Of a DNA stretch of 64,000 nucleotides, positions 12,280 through 26,400 are shown one piece after another; positions within the stretch are counted from its first letter, which is position 1; each line of letters opens with the position of its first letter. Both the position numbers and the translations under genes were made by a program. The stretch is from positions 4,028,001 to 4,092,000 of the forward strand of contig OU612072.1 of NCBI GenBank assembly GCA_914767715.1. Direction: 5' to 3'. This DNA comes from Membranipora membranacea (taxonomy: Eukaryota; Bryozoa; Gymnolaemata; Cheilostomatida; Membraniporidae). Under the pieces are notes generated by a model. It searched no databases and was not told where the DNA came from. It saw only the letters and a list, made by a program, of their open reading frames with translations.

Positions 12280-13231
12280 CTGAGTAAGTATCAGGTTGCA
12301 CTGGACGTGTACTCCATGCATTACATCTATTGAAAAAATAGTCATAGTCAAGCAGCTGACAGGGAATGCGTCAAAGTAATAGTCGTCGATTGTAATGTAC
12401 AGTGGTTCTTCTAATCTTTTTTTTCGACATGGGCTCATAACAGATATAAAGGTTGTTTTGATTAGCGGTCTCAACTCATCAAATAGTGTGTATAAAAATT
12501 ATAAAACTTTCTTTTGATTTTTTATGTCATTAAACAGACTTGTGAGTGACTTTGTCATTTATTTGCAAAAGTTGTTATCTAACCACAATAGTCACTAATA
12601 TTACAGTATTTCCCCAATAACAGGCTCATCACAAACCGCCTGGACTAGTTGGACGGTGCATGAGTAGGCAACTCAATGTTGTTAATTTATAACTAATCCT
12701 GATGACTAATTTTATATGCAAATGCATGTGTGATAGCTGTCTGATTTCAAGCTCAAAAAATGATACCAAGAAACCTGTTCCTTTACAAACACTTTAAACG
12801 AGCTTCAATATATGCATTTTAAACATATTTATTTAAAAAAAGTTTGCAGTCTCTGCAAAATGCCGTGTCTGAGAAAGGATGCCATCAATGTCGTGATCCT
12901 GGTCAGTAACAATAAAAATTCTGCAGACTTTTTGTGAAGATGTACATCATTAAAATTGTGGAATATATCATCTTGATTTGAAACCTTATACTACTATCAA
13001 ATATCTATCTAAGCCCAACAATGTCCTTTTGAATATAACCAACCTCAACTTAACCAACCCTATGCAACTATCAACTTTTAAGAGACGAAATAATACTGCG
13101 GTCTTTTTGTTAGACCTTCAACTGTGTGTGGGCTGTCCTCGATGTTTGGATGTGATCACCTGGCAAAACTTTGACACCTAAACCAACCTTGATTTCATGT
13201 CATGCTTTCATTCATCTATTGTTGTTCACAG
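12280..13231. other. Region without a supported gene
   Basis: A minus-strand open frame at 12235-12474 overlaps the transposase exon out of frame and is not convincing. The rest is AT-rich with no recognised feature. Confidence 0.45.
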
Positions 13232-13365
13232 TTGGAGAGTGCCCTGCCATACTACGTTGTATAGTTGGTACATGTGTCAAGGCATCCAGATCAGATGATA
13301 GCTGTCCTGATGGCCTACTCAGCTGCTCCAATGGTTGTGGACATAGTTACCAAAGACCAGAGCAG
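13232..13365 (+). pseudogene. Decayed WAP-domain exon
   Basis: A phase-1 exon lies between TTCACAG and a GTGCAC donor, and encodes GECPAILRCIVGTCVK, SDDSCPDGLL and CSNGCGHSYQRPEQ. This fits a WAP four-disulfide core (CP...GTC...C..D..C....KCC..GCG..C), but several core cysteines are replaced (CVKAS, LLSCSN and GHSY instead of Cys positions) and one extra Cys has appeared. WAP domains are secreted protease-inhibitor or antimicrobial modules. A second, worse relic of the same exon lies at 29107-29170. No signal-peptide exon is visible before it. It may be a leftover of a relative of the gene at 17471-27734. Confidence 0.6.
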
Positions 13366-13944
13366 GTGCACATTTTTAACTTTTGCGTTAACAGAGTTTA
13401 CAGGCCTTGCAAAAAACTTACGGAATATGTGGTATGATGTTTGAGACCAGAAATATTATACACGGTCGGATGAAACAATTTAAACAACTTATGTATTAGA
13501 TCAATATAAAAAATCAACAATCTCCAAATTTTTTTTATCGTTGTAGTTGTCAATCATGGTCGCCCAATACATGCTTGTCGGGCACCTTATTGCCCTCTGA
13601 GTCAACAGATTGGAGAGTAAGTAGTAGTCTTCAATACACGCTGCACATGGCTTTAAATGCAGACGGTTATGCAACAACCCAAAACCTGTTAAGTCTTTCA
13701 TATTTTATTTTTTTATTTAGACTGCTAAAGCCTGCTGAAATCTCTTTCAGCTCCAGTTCTACGGAAGATGACTCCTTCGGTAACTCTTCAATCAACATAA
13801 ATGTTGGAGGCTTATCAACTCTCATCTGGCGATTAAACTTGTTATGCCAGCCTGAAAACGGAAACAATATTGTACATTATATACAATTATATGTTGTTTA
13901 CAATTATATATTATGTACAATTATATATTATTAACAAATATATA

Positions 13945-14397
13945 TTATGAACAATAATATGTTATATACAATTATATATTATGTACAATTATGTAAAATT
14001 ATATATTATGCTAAATTATATATCATTTACCATTACATATGAAATTAATTTATGTATTATTAAAAATTACATATTATATTAAATTGTATATTAAATTAAA
14101 TAATATATTATTTACAATTATACATTATATTGAATAATATATCATATTTAATTATTCATTCTATTTAATTATATATTATTTACAATTATACAATTATATA
14201 CAATATATGACATACCACAATCATCCCAGATTTCATTAACATATCATCTCTTTAACTACTTGGTGGTTTAACTTGTTTTGTGTTGGCACCTATTCATTAC
14301 TAATTACACCCACTACATCATCAAATTCAAACACCTGGATTTTTTTGCACTGGGCATTGCAAGCTTCAGCAGCCCAGCGTGGCTGAGCGGTAGGAGT
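13945..14397 (+). repeat. AT-rich long repeat, copy 2
   Basis: It matches 10175-10655 over its whole length with small indels, including the non-AT tail (acttggtggtttaacttg and gcattgcaagcttcagc). It ends just after the SINE A-box string gtggctgagcggtaggagtg. More AT units precede it from about 13868. Confidence 0.8.
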
Positions 14398-14399
14398 GT

Positions 14400-17300
14400 T
14401 TGATTAAAATAAAATAACAGAATGATAAATCCTCTCATTGTTCACATGGAAATATAAAGATATTTGCAGACCTGTCAATCATACCCAGGATAAAATCAAG
14501 GACATTTTGACAGTACTCTCTTCATATTTTGTTGGCGTCACACATACCTATGATCACTGCTTTGCTATCCTGAATATATACCCCAAGGAGATGAACTATA
14601 TAAAAAAAGCTTGTTATGCTGTTGTTCCTCACGCTAAAACTCTTGTTGTTTCATACCTTCACATTTGGTGGCAGGAAATGCCAAGGTTGTACAACTTGTC
14701 GTCAGATAGTACAGCCTCCTTGAGTGTTTTCTGTCTTCAGCTGTGCACATCCGGGATGTACGAATACGGTACTAAGTTACTTCAATCTGGTGAAAAAGTC
14801 TTCCATCACATCTCAAGCTAATGCTCAGGTCTTCTCTCTCGATCACCAAAATCTAGCCAGATCGTGATTATTTTTCATTGAAGAACTGTTGAGTTTCGGT
14901 TTGTGCGCAGGCCAAAAGCTGACTTGGTTATAACGCTGAACTATGATGTATCTGTTTTATCAAATCAAGCAGATTAAATGCATCCTTTTATACACCAGAT
15001 CTACTATCAGCCTACAGATCACTACAGATCATATTAAGTTTTATCAGGTTTTGTCGAACCCACTCAAAATTTCAGGCAGCCCATACATTTAGGCAAATCT
15101 TCTTCCATCATCAAAGTACTGTCCTAAGGCTACTTTGATGTCAAAATTACTCTCTTGTTTTGTTTATCCTTGTCTTTAAACGACAGCCTGAAGGCACTTG
15201 ATGTACTGGGTGCCCAAAGTGTGTATCACCAGTCTGCCCAAAGATACAGTGCCCTCGGGCATTCACCTCTCATTTCTGCAGAGCGGCAGCTCCCACCTTC
15301 TCAAGGGCAAGATAACTTTTAGTAAAAATGACATATTCGTTGTGAGGCTATTAAAAATCTATACAAGGTGGGTGATTACTGGTGAAGCATGAATTTTTCG
15401 ATGGAATGTATTATTTTCAACCAATTTTGGATTTAACTCGGAATTTCCCTCTCGCTCTCCCTAACTTTTGAATGTGTTGGATTGTGGGGCAGGTAGTCTG
15501 CTTTTTAGGTTACACTATCGATTCCCTGTATTCGAGTAAACATATTCTGGTCAGTCGGCTTGTTTATGTGTTAGATTAGCGATGCTGATTGAGTACTGAT
15601 TTTTACATGTTTGCTTGTATTTTATTGCTCTTGAAAATTTGAGGTTGGAAATCAAATGGTATTCTTCAATCATTTCCTCAACAATTTACAGGGAATTGTC
15701 CGCAAATATGGATTTTCACACCTAATTTTCATCTTTTCTTCTTTAAAGGTTTCTTGCCAACAGTGCCCAGCTTGTTCAACATGATGTCTCTCTACTCCTA
15801 CTCTCTTGCCACAAGCTATTATAATGATATAGGAGTTAGTTGTCAATTGAACCAACAGTTACAACATAAAAAACGCTGTTTACGGACTCAAACAATACTT
15901 ACGGTCTGAGTGCTCTGTTCAAAGGTAGCAACAAGAGCATTAAATGATACATCATGAAAGTTGCAATATTTATTAGTTCAAAAGTTTAAAGAAGTTTAAA
16001 TTCAAACATGAATTTTATTTTTCCGCTATTTTCCAGACATCTATGATCAGCGATGAACGTAAAAATGATCAAGGTGACGCTAGTAAAACTCATGGTCTCC
16101 AATCAGTGACTCTTATACAGGCATTATTATTTTTAAAGATATTAATATTTTGACAATATTGTTGTTAAGTTGGTATCATTAATCAAACCCAGGAAGTGAA
16201 CAATGTAGCTGACCATAACCATACCACAATGACCATTTACTGATATGGAGGAGACAATAAGGCCACTTTGCTCAGATGATGTTAAAGATTCGCAGTGGCT
16301 AAAATTTAGGCCATTTGAATTGCAAGTAGTTTTCTGGCAAAGACAATAAGAATAATATGCAAGTAACAATGATTACATATCTTGGGGTAATGTTGATAAA
16401 TTGCCCAAGGTATCAGATCTCCAAGGTCTATCTATGTCCTATGATAATATGAACATACAAGTCATGCAGTCAATGGCAGTTGTCCGACTTCGGATAATAA
16501 GAGCACGACTCCTGGGTTTTGACTAATTTGTTACAGTTTTGTTGACATCAGAGCTCTCAACCTGGGAAGTTCAAAAATTTGTCAATACTGTGTCTGGCAG
16601 TGACATTTCAAAGGCGCAAATCTCCCTCTGCATAGACATCTCCTGAGTTTTCTGAGTTGAACCTAGAAATTTGTGTGGCTTGGCTAAATCTGAGCAGTTT
16701 GTAATATAATATGGGAAAAGTCGTTTACTCTCTCAGAGGTTAACAGTGTATGATGCAGCAGAAAAATATTTGTGTGAATGGCTCTACCTCACGTCGGTCT
16801 CAGTCTACAACAGCCCAAATAATCATTATATCCTACATACAAACTGAGCGTTACAGGCTGGTACTGGGCCGCACAAACCAAGCTGGTACTGCAAATACCG
16901 AGCTGGTACATAAATTATAAATAATGTACACTCAATCTTAACAGGATGTTTGCTTTGTAATTCTTAAACAACATCCTGACAGTTGGCCACTTAACAGTTA
17001 CCTCACATAAAGGAAATTGTATCACTGGAATGTGACCTTGTTGACATAAAATTTTATAAGACACTCTCACCTCAGGTTGTTTGACATCAACTGCTTTGAT
17101 CAGCAGTCAGTGTTGCACAAACGTTAGTAGAAAGGTCATTTTTGAGGCAAGCAGGGATTGATTGTGATTTGTGGGTATCAATGAGAGCCTTAACATCTCT
17201 GTTTGACAATTAAAGGTAAGCTTAGATATAATCTCCTACAACTAGTAGCAGGATCATCGTTAGAAATAAACTTCTCACCTATCCAAATCTACCTAATCTT

Positions 17301-17470
17301 TGGCTTTATAGTCAACAGATCAATATCATTAGTTAACTTCACTAACCAATCAGTGGCTGAAGGCTCTTACATTGCTCAGGATTATCAATACAGCTGGTAT
17401 TAAAGTGCACATATTCATACTGTTACAGCCTTACTAACAAGCTGGATTGGAAGCAGGAAAATATTGAGTT
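14400..17470. other. Region without a supported gene
   Basis: The longest open frame (14438-14821, +) has no recognisable motif, no splice support and no matching partner exon. The rest, up to the signal-peptide exon at 17471, shows nothing I can name. Confidence 0.45.
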
Positions 17471-20400
17471 ATGGAGAAGATAACTTTACTTTTATTTGCT
17501 GTGCTGCTGGCCGCTAAAATCTGTCGTACAGTAAGTAGTATTTTACCTTTGTGTGTAGGCAATCTCCGACTTGCAGTAACATGAAGCCAGAATTTGGGAC
17601 ACTCAATGATCAAATAACTGTTGAAGTAATACCACTCTAAATGGCAACGGTACTTAAAATGGCGAGTCATAGCATAATGTCTCATAGGATCATAGTACCT
17701 CAAGGTGAATCAAGGGCAGAACCAAAACTATTATAGTCTTGTCTTGTAGTCTTGTATCATATGTTACCTCTGTATAGAGACAATGTTGTAACATCCTGTT
17801 GTAGGAGTGCCAAACACAAACGAACTGTCCAGTGGTAAGATGTGCACGTCCAGACTGCCCAGAAACAGACTGGATACAACAGTAGGTGACTTTGAGTAGC
17901 AAGCTAGACCTAATTGGCTGGCTGCCCAAGGAAGTAAATTCACAATGTTCTCACCATAATGTTATTTCAGCAAGCAACTCTCATAAAGACAAGACAATCA
18001 AATTATTGACTTTACCAACCTGATCATATCTTAAAAAATAAGACTTGTGGATTTCGTCAACAACTACTGATACTAGTAATGGAAACTATAGTTGGATTTA
18101 TATACTCTGTAATGATTTGGGGAAAATCACTTAGAAGAAATAACCCCTCGATCAATAGTGCTTTTACAACTCCGCCCCTAATTAGAACAAAATACACTTA
18201 TGTACATTATTCCGGAAACTTACCTTAAAAGAGAACACTATCACATTACATCTCTACCCATCAATACTCATATTAACCAACAAATCAAGGTTTCAATATT
18301 TTTTATTGTTCAGATATTTCGGCGACGATGAGCGATGTCCTGCCTGCATGGCTTGTGGTGAGATGTGTCGAGACATCGCGTGTGCTGCTGTCATACCACC
18401 TTGCAAGGTACAAGATCGGATCAGAGAGTGAGTTACTTTTCTTAACCAATTAACATATCTGGTCGTTATGTCACCATGAATCTACCAGGAACCACAAACA
18501 AGATTAAGTGGTTGAGATAATTCCGTATGATCACCCCGAAATCCAAGGCTGTTTAATATTCATCCAAAATAATAATTCCAGTCGTAGTAATTGCTTTAAA
18601 TATTAACAACTCAATATGACACTGATCAGGCTGTCTATTTGTGTGTCTTATTGTGGGGATGCCATAAACATAAACATAAACATATAAAAAGTATTTATAT
18701 GTTTATGGGGGATGATAAAGAGCCATAATGTATAATTTATCCGAATCCCTGAGAGGTCTTTGACTAAGACTACATTTATTTACACAATACAATTTGTTAC
18801 ACAATGTATGTGAGACATGCTCCGAGAAAGCGAAATGCGGTGTCAATATGGCTATACGGGACTCCATAGCTAAAAATTAGCCTTGCAGCTAATAAAATAG
18901 TGGCCGCATGGAGAATCTAGCTTAAACTGTGTGTTGCTGTTTGTTAAGAAGGATAGTCCAGCACAATGTTTACACATAGTAAATATATACCTATGATTAT
19001 TTTTCAGGGTTATGACTGTCAGAGGAGAGAAATGTTTTGGATGTACTCAATGCAAGGATAAAACACCGGGTGAGTTAACTCGGCTCTCAATTATTGAGTG
19101 ATTGATTGATTGATTGATTGATTGATGAGTACTTTATTATCGATCAAAATACATTTGCAACGAATGACAATGTATATAGTGGATCTGATTTGACATAAAT
19201 TGATAAAAAGACATAGCCTTAATAATAAACCTAGACAGGACACTGTATGAAGCATTAGCATTGAGGCAGTGAGGCACTTAATTATGGTGAAGCGGCGTCA
19301 CTGGAGGGTGTAGAAACAGTGATTTTTACTCAGAGCTATCATTGATTTACCGGTCCCAGCTCTGGTTAAATGTTGATAACTCGATTGACTTCAATCGGAA
19401 TTTAAGTTTGAAAATTGCAAAAGATTCAACAGCTTCTGGCAATCATTTTGATAGTCTATCTAGCTACGTAGTTCAAACATTATCAAAAGAGCAAGCTATT
19501 GAAAACGGTGCACAGAGCTATAATTTTTTTTGCAGTTTCAGTCCAGAATAAATTCTTATTTCTCAAACAATTTTGATGGAATTCTGAGTTTGAAAATTAC
19601 AATAGATTCAGCAGCTTTTGGTGATCATTTTGATAGTCTATTTAGCTTCTTGGCTCAGACTATTGAAAACGGTGCATAGACTCAAACACAACAAATTTTG
19701 TCCGTGACGAACAAGGAATTGCTTGTAAGAATTATCTTCCCAAAATGCTATAGAATTCCCTACATTGACTTTGAGGATAAATAGAGCTGTACCAACAAAA
19801 AATAACTGAAGCAAATGCTCACAATCAACACACTCTGTTAACATGTGATTTGGTTGATTAAAACATAATCACATGTTAACAACGAGATTGTAGATATACT
19901 ATTGTACAATATCATATCCCTTTCACCCAACTTGACAAAGTGACAATGACCATGAATTGGGACTACTCAGGATCGACACAGCGAACATAATTACCCAACA
20001 TAACCCAGCAGCAGTTGACTGAAGGGGGATCAAATCCAACAATATATGCGTGGTGATTTCCTTGCGCTCCAATATAGATGGGAGGAGGATAACAAAATAC
20101 TGACAAGTAGTAAGCAATTTGTAGCCAAAGTGCGGTCTTAGCTCAGAATTTTGGTCAATGCTGGTGGCTTGGCTGGTGGCACCCAAAGCCACTCTCTTGA
20201 AGAGCCATCATGTTTTTAGACCAACATATAATTTTCATATAGTTATGGTCTAATAAGCTTTCTCTCCCTAAATGGCTAATGTAGGAAATCCCATTAACTT
20301 GCTGTAATAGCCCTACAGACTTAAAGCTCTGCTCTAAATGTGTTTTTTCGGTTGATGAGGAATTCCAATTAATATTACAATCTCCAAGCAGAATAAATTT

Positions 20401-23400
20401 ATGGCCAATATATTGGTTTTGATGTAGAATTTTATAGTTGTTTATCAAAAAGTTCTAAGCTACCACCATCACAAGCAAGGCCTAACATATCAGAACATTC
20501 CAAACAACAACCAACGCCTGTGAGGCCACATCATATCCGATTGTATATTGTACCCATGAGATGCTCTTCAAACACATGTCCACTCCATTTCACTTTTCTC
20601 AAACGTTCTGAATACCCACACCTATGTTTGGTCCCGCTAATAAATCCTTTATTAGGGGCAGGAGGTGGTGTAGCTAATCGGCACACAACTGTTGACGATG
20701 ATGAGGTTTTGCAGGTGATTTTGGTTGATATTGAAATCCGAGAGGAGATGATGTTGACATGAATTATTCAATTATAGTGTTTTAGGCTATTGTAATTAGC
20801 TTTTTAGGGAAGGTAGTGCCTCTTTTGCCTCCCCTAGAACTACAGGCCTGCGAGAGTTATTGTTTTTATACCCCACTCCATATACCAGTCTTCGAGGAGT
20901 GCCAAGTTCTCAAAAGCTCATGCCAAGGTTGTGAGACATTACAAAGCTAATAAAGTAGGACAAAGTAGCAACAAAGTGTCCCATAAAATTTAAAATTATG
21001 CTTTGAAGACCAGCCAAGCATATTTTCCCTCCGCAAAACATGCACCAAACCTGTCATGAGTCGCTGCAGACTGGTCGGAAGATAGGCTTTATTGTGTAAG
21101 ATGGATAAATTTTAACGCATCTCAAGCTCATTATTTATCTTAAATGATTTCCAAGTATTCATAAATACTTGTATAGAAAGTAAGCTTTTTTTTCGCATAT
21201 AGGAAACATTCTGACGCATCTCAAGCCCATTATTCATCTTAAGCGACTTTCAAGCGCTCACAAATACTACTCTTATTAAATCGGTAAGATCCGCATAAAC
21301 TTGCATATATCAAAAACTTGTTTACGGAAAATTGATGCTGGGTAATCAATTGCTACTATTGCTACAGGTCTTGGATATTTGAGGTGATGTAGTCTGTATA
21401 GCTCAAAGATTATAGATTGAGCCTACATATCAGAGTGATTACCTGGTCGGCAAATAGTTTTCCCAAACAGATTGTCCTTTTTAAGGGATGCATTCGAATT
21501 AGGTGAAATAATGACATCAGCCCTTGACATACTAACTCAAATTGGCAGTTGAATCATTTCAAATGATATTCCAACATTTTTTAGCCTTTGATGATTGAGA
21601 ATCTTTAATTGTGATCAACAGACGTGCCTCTTGTTTACTCTATAGGAAGTGAAACTGACAGATTAGGTTCATGACCTCAGCTGAGGCAGGAAATGTGAGC
21701 AAGAATTATCTGCCTATCAATTGCTGCTATCAACAATGAGATGAAGAACAAGGCCGTCAAGAAAGGAATGGTAGAGGAGGCAAAATTCCGAGGCTAGTCA
21801 GAAGCATCAATAGGAGGGGTGCTGTTACTAAGCAAATTAATTAGCGAATAGAAATCCCAAAAGACCTGATTCAGACATGAAATAATCAATTATATCATTT
21901 TTGGACCACTCCATTCAGCTTTCTAAGGGAGGCAAGGCCTCCCTACCTCCCCTAGAAATACGGGCCTGCACCAGCTAGGCCACCAGCACTGACCAAAACT
22001 CTGAGCTAAGACCGCACTTTGGCTACAGATTGCTTACCTGTCAGTATTTTTTTATCCTCCTTCCATCTACGTTAGAGCGCAACGTAATCACTACGCAAAT
22101 ATTGTTGGATTTGAGTAGTCCCAATTCATGGCCATTGAGGTAACATAGACTCCTTGGCAAGTTGGGTGAAAGGGATATGATATTGTACGATAGCATAGTA
22201 CAATAGCATAGTACAATAGCACAATGACAGTGTGTTGATTGTCAGCATTTGCTTGCGTTATATTTTGTTGATACAGCTCTATTTATCCTAAAAGTTAATG
22301 GAGGGAATTCTATAGCAATTCGGGAAGATAATTCTTACAAACGATTTCTTGTTCGTCACGGACAAAATTTGATTTTGATAGTCTATTTAGCTTCTTGGCT
22401 CAACTATTATCCACAAAGCAAGCTATTGAAAACGGTGCATAGACTCAAAGCTGTATTTTTTTTTTGCGGTTTCAGCCCTGATTTAAAGTTTATTTCCATA
22501 TCAATTTTGATTTTGAAAATTGCAATAGATTCAGTAGCTTGTGGAGATAATTTTGATGGTCTGTTCTGCCTTGTAGCTCAAGTATAACTATAGTCTGAGC
22601 CCCCCAGACTTTTGCCCCTCGCCCGACGGCCCACCGGCGAGGGAAAGTCTGAGAACATGCAGGATCTTGCTGGAGTTGTCTGCTCCTGAGTGTTATAAGT
22701 TAATCAAGGGGAGCACTAAAACTGCAATATCTATTGATTTCTATTCATGCCACCTACTATATTGCTCCAGGTATGGGAGTTTTCCAGTCAGACTCTGGGA
22801 AAAGTAGCCTCATGTTTGGGAAATACCCGTGAGCAGAGATATTCACTGCCAAGTAGTGAAGAAAATGTCAGCCAGAATTTCTTTCATTTTGAATAAGGGC
22901 GATCATTCATGACATCGACAAAAGGTCATACAATGTGTATTATTGGACCCTAGGCTATATGAAGTAAGATTAATGTAGAAGTAATGAGAGGAAAAATCCA
23001 AGCAAATCCTGCAAAGTGCGTAGACTAGTATAACTAGGGAGTTCAGGACTTTCTTTCTTGGAATCACTAAGGAAGCAAGCATTTCAATTTGCATTTGCCC
23101 ATTTTGAGCCAGGCATGCACAATAATAAATGTCATGACAAAATATCAACCAACATTATTGGAATGTGACCAACAGAGACAGTTGGAGGTAAACAAGTCAA
23201 GGCCGGACCTCACAAAGCTTCAAATAAAATTGAAATTCTTAGTAGACAATATTCTGTGTAGTTAATCTAATAGTCACTTTGGTGGGTCAAAAGCAAAGGC
23301 AAACCACCTGCCCCGGCAGCATACTCCTAGAACTCTTACATTATATTAGCAGTCTGATTAAACAAGCAACCCTTAATCTGGTAGTAAGGAAATCATAATA

Positions 23401-26400
23401 CATCAATGCTGCAATCTTTCGAACTTTTGAAATACATAGGTTTATTGTGCCCTGCTGAATCATCAATATAGCAACAGATTTCTAGATTTCTGAGTACACA
23501 GCAGTTGTAACACTCATCAAGCTAAGCACTATTCGATCACGATGGATAAGCCAGGCCAGAGCGGATCTTCCGTTTTCAAAAGCTTGCTGTTTTGATAATA
23601 TTTGAGGTACAAAGCTAAATAGACTATCAAAATAATCACAGGAAGCTGCTGAATCTATTGCAATCTTCAAACTCAAAATTCCATCAAAATTGATTGAGAT
23701 ATAAGCATTTAATCAGGACTGAAACTGCAAAAAATTTATAGCTTTCAGTCTATGCACCGTTTTCAATAGCTTGCCTTTTGGATAATTTTCGAGCTACAAA
23801 GCTAAATAGACTATCAAAATGATTGCCAGAGGCTGCTGAATCTATTACAATTTTCAAACTTAAATTCCGATTGAAGCCAATCGAGTTATCAACATTTAAC
23901 CAGAGCTGGGACCGGTAAATCAATGATAGCTATGAGTAAAAATCACTGGTTCTACACCCTCCAGTGATGTCGCGTCACCATAATTAAGTGCCTCACTTCA
24001 GCTATATACAGAGTCCTGTCTAGGTTTATTATTATAAGTCTTTGTAAAAAGACTTCAGTACAGAAAAAAAATTGAAATAAAACAGGATTTGGTCACATCA
24101 TCGGTTACAGAGTCTATATATAACTGCCATATTTAATGAAAAGGCATTTAGCTGCAGTGGCAGTAGTGTGTTTTATGATTTTGGATTTATTGCTCACTAG
24201 TGTCTTAGGTCTGCAGTTCTGGTTTTCAGATGGAGTTGGCAGGACGTTGTTATGAAGCGAGGATTTCTTCTGGCAGTATAGTATACCAGTATAGTATACA
24301 TGTCATTTGTAGAACATCAGTAAGCATTTCAAGATTGGCTACTTGGCGGCGCTGTGTGTAACTCTCTAGTTCAGGATAGATGATTTTGAGTGCTAGCCTT
24401 TGTATACGCTCTATTACATCAATGCATTGCTGACTTACAAATGGAAACCATGCAGGAGCTGCATATGTTGCTAAAGGTATGATATTTCCTTTGTACATAT
24501 GTAAGAGACTGCTCTTGCTGACTCCATAGCGTATAAGCTTAGTGAGGCCGTGGCACTTAGATCTGCATGCACTGACCATTTTTCCAACATGTGTTGAGAA
24601 TGTGAGATGTGTGTCTAGTGTCACTCCAAGAAGTCTGAAGGTGGAGACATCTTCGATCAGAGAGTCCTGTATGGTTATACATGGGATGGTTGGAGGTTTC
24701 TTCAGGTTGATTATCATTGTCTTGGTTTTCTTTGTGTTCAGAGTGAGGCAGTTCTCTCGGCTCCAACTACTGATGTCGTCTGCAGCTCTTTGAGGGGTGG
24801 ATGTTGATCTGTTGGTGATGGTGGTGTATGCTGTTGTGTCATCGGCATACTTGATGATCTTTGAAGAAGTTGATGGCATGTCATCCACAAATATATTACA
24901 CAGAATAGGGCCGAGAAGACTACCTTGTGGCACCCCGGATATGATGGGTTTGGAGGTAGAATTGACATTTGAGTTTCGTAATGAGACAGTAGCATATCTC
25001 TAAGATAAGAAGCTCTGTGTGATATTGCTGATGTGTGGTTTGACACCTTTGCGTTGCTCAGGAGTAAGGCCTGATCCATGTTGTCGAATGCTTTGCTGTA
25101 GTCGATCAGAAGTGTGTGAATTCCTTTCACTTCCTTTCTATCTAGTGTCAGCACTGCATCTGTCACAAAGTTTACAAGAGCATCGTTGCATCCTTTTTCA
25201 GGAGTGTATGCATACTGGTTTGGTTGTAGGCATATATTCCTTAGTTCTTTAACGATAGAGTGTTCGATGACTTTACCACAGTGCCACAGTAGAGATATTG
25301 GCCGGAAATCGCCGTGATTTGCTGGTACTTTGACCTTCAGCAGCGGTAATATTTCGGCTGACTTCCACAGTGCTGGAAATGTATCCTGTTCCAACGCGCA
25401 GTTGATAATATGGGAGAGTGGTCCACACAGTACCTCTGCTTTGTTCTTGGTGATCCATGAGGGGAAATCCTGACTGTTGTTGGATTTCTTGGTGTTGATG
25501 TTGCGAAGTAGAGTGTAGACCTCTGCTTGACTAGCGTAGCTTGGTGGCTCTTCTGGATATTGTGGGACGGGTATAGCATGTGAAGATGGTGTAGCGATTG
25601 AGCTGTAGTAGTTGTGCTGGCTTTCAACAAATTATGCGTCGGTCATCCATCGGTCATCGATGTATCTCAACGTTGGTGTTTGAGCTTGGCTGCTGTCAGA
25701 ATCTGTGATATGCTTGATGTTGTGCCACCACTTTGTACTTCCTTTGCTTATCTGGTTGATGTTGTTCTCTGCATGGGTGCGTAGTAGCTGACGATATTCA
25801 TCAGAAAGTTTCTTATTTATTATCTTCCAAGAGGGATTTCCCTTTTTGTGCAGTTTGTCCTTGAGACGTCTAAGGCTGATGGTACCGGGATTCTCCAAGA
25901 ATGTTGTGCCAGCTTTGAGCTAAACATTCCTCTTCGGACAATGCTTGGTGAAACTCTTCTGTATTTTGTCGTGATAGCGCTCTACCTTTGTGTTTGTATC
26001 TAGGGATCTGTATACGTCTGCCCAGAATTCATTACCCAGTTCTTGTGTAATTAATAGCTTAGCTTGCTGAGTTACCATGTGCCTGCTGTGACATACTTTG
26101 ATTGTAATTTAGTGGGTGGATTTACATCTATAATACAATGGTCATTAGTAGCTATTTGGCGATCTTTTGTTGACTGTTGCTGATTTGTACTCGTCCATGT
26201 TTGTAAAGATCGAGTGTAGCTTCCTTCCTGGTTGGAAAGTTTATCAGTTGATCCAGTGCAAATGTCAGACTTATTGGTGACATATCAAGGTCGTTAAAGT
26301 CGCCATGTATCAGAAGCTTTGCGTTAGGTGATTTCTTCAGGCATCTGGTGATTGTGTTGTGAATATGTTCGTTTACTTTGGCCTTCTTCTGTACTGTAAA

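Larger units (their letters stand above)
19205..24060. repeat. Nested inverted-repeat complex
   Basis: The outer arm at about 19205-19560 matches the reverse complement of about 23690-24060: both carry aataataaacctagacagga, gtgaggcacttaattatgg and accggtcccagctctgg in order. The inner arm at about 19680-20175 matches the reverse complement of about 21965-22400, sharing the strings around tgtccgtgacgaacaa, cccaattcatgg and agctaagaccgcactttgg. A unit of about 170 bp (ttgcaatagattcagcagctt followed by gcaagctattgaaaacggtg) occurs at about 19396, 19590 and 22385 (+), and 23555 and 23720 (-). No coding function is seen in the arms. It sits inside intron 4 of the cysteine-repeat gene. Confidence 0.75.

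Noticed and set aside
18031-18300. Possible LINE reverse-transcriptase C-terminal debris within intron 3
   Set aside because: Only vague similarity in one frame, with several stops; not enough to call.
22249-22587. 112-codon plus-strand frame
   Set aside because: It falls entirely in the repeat units of the inverted-repeat complex and is not seen intact in the other copies.
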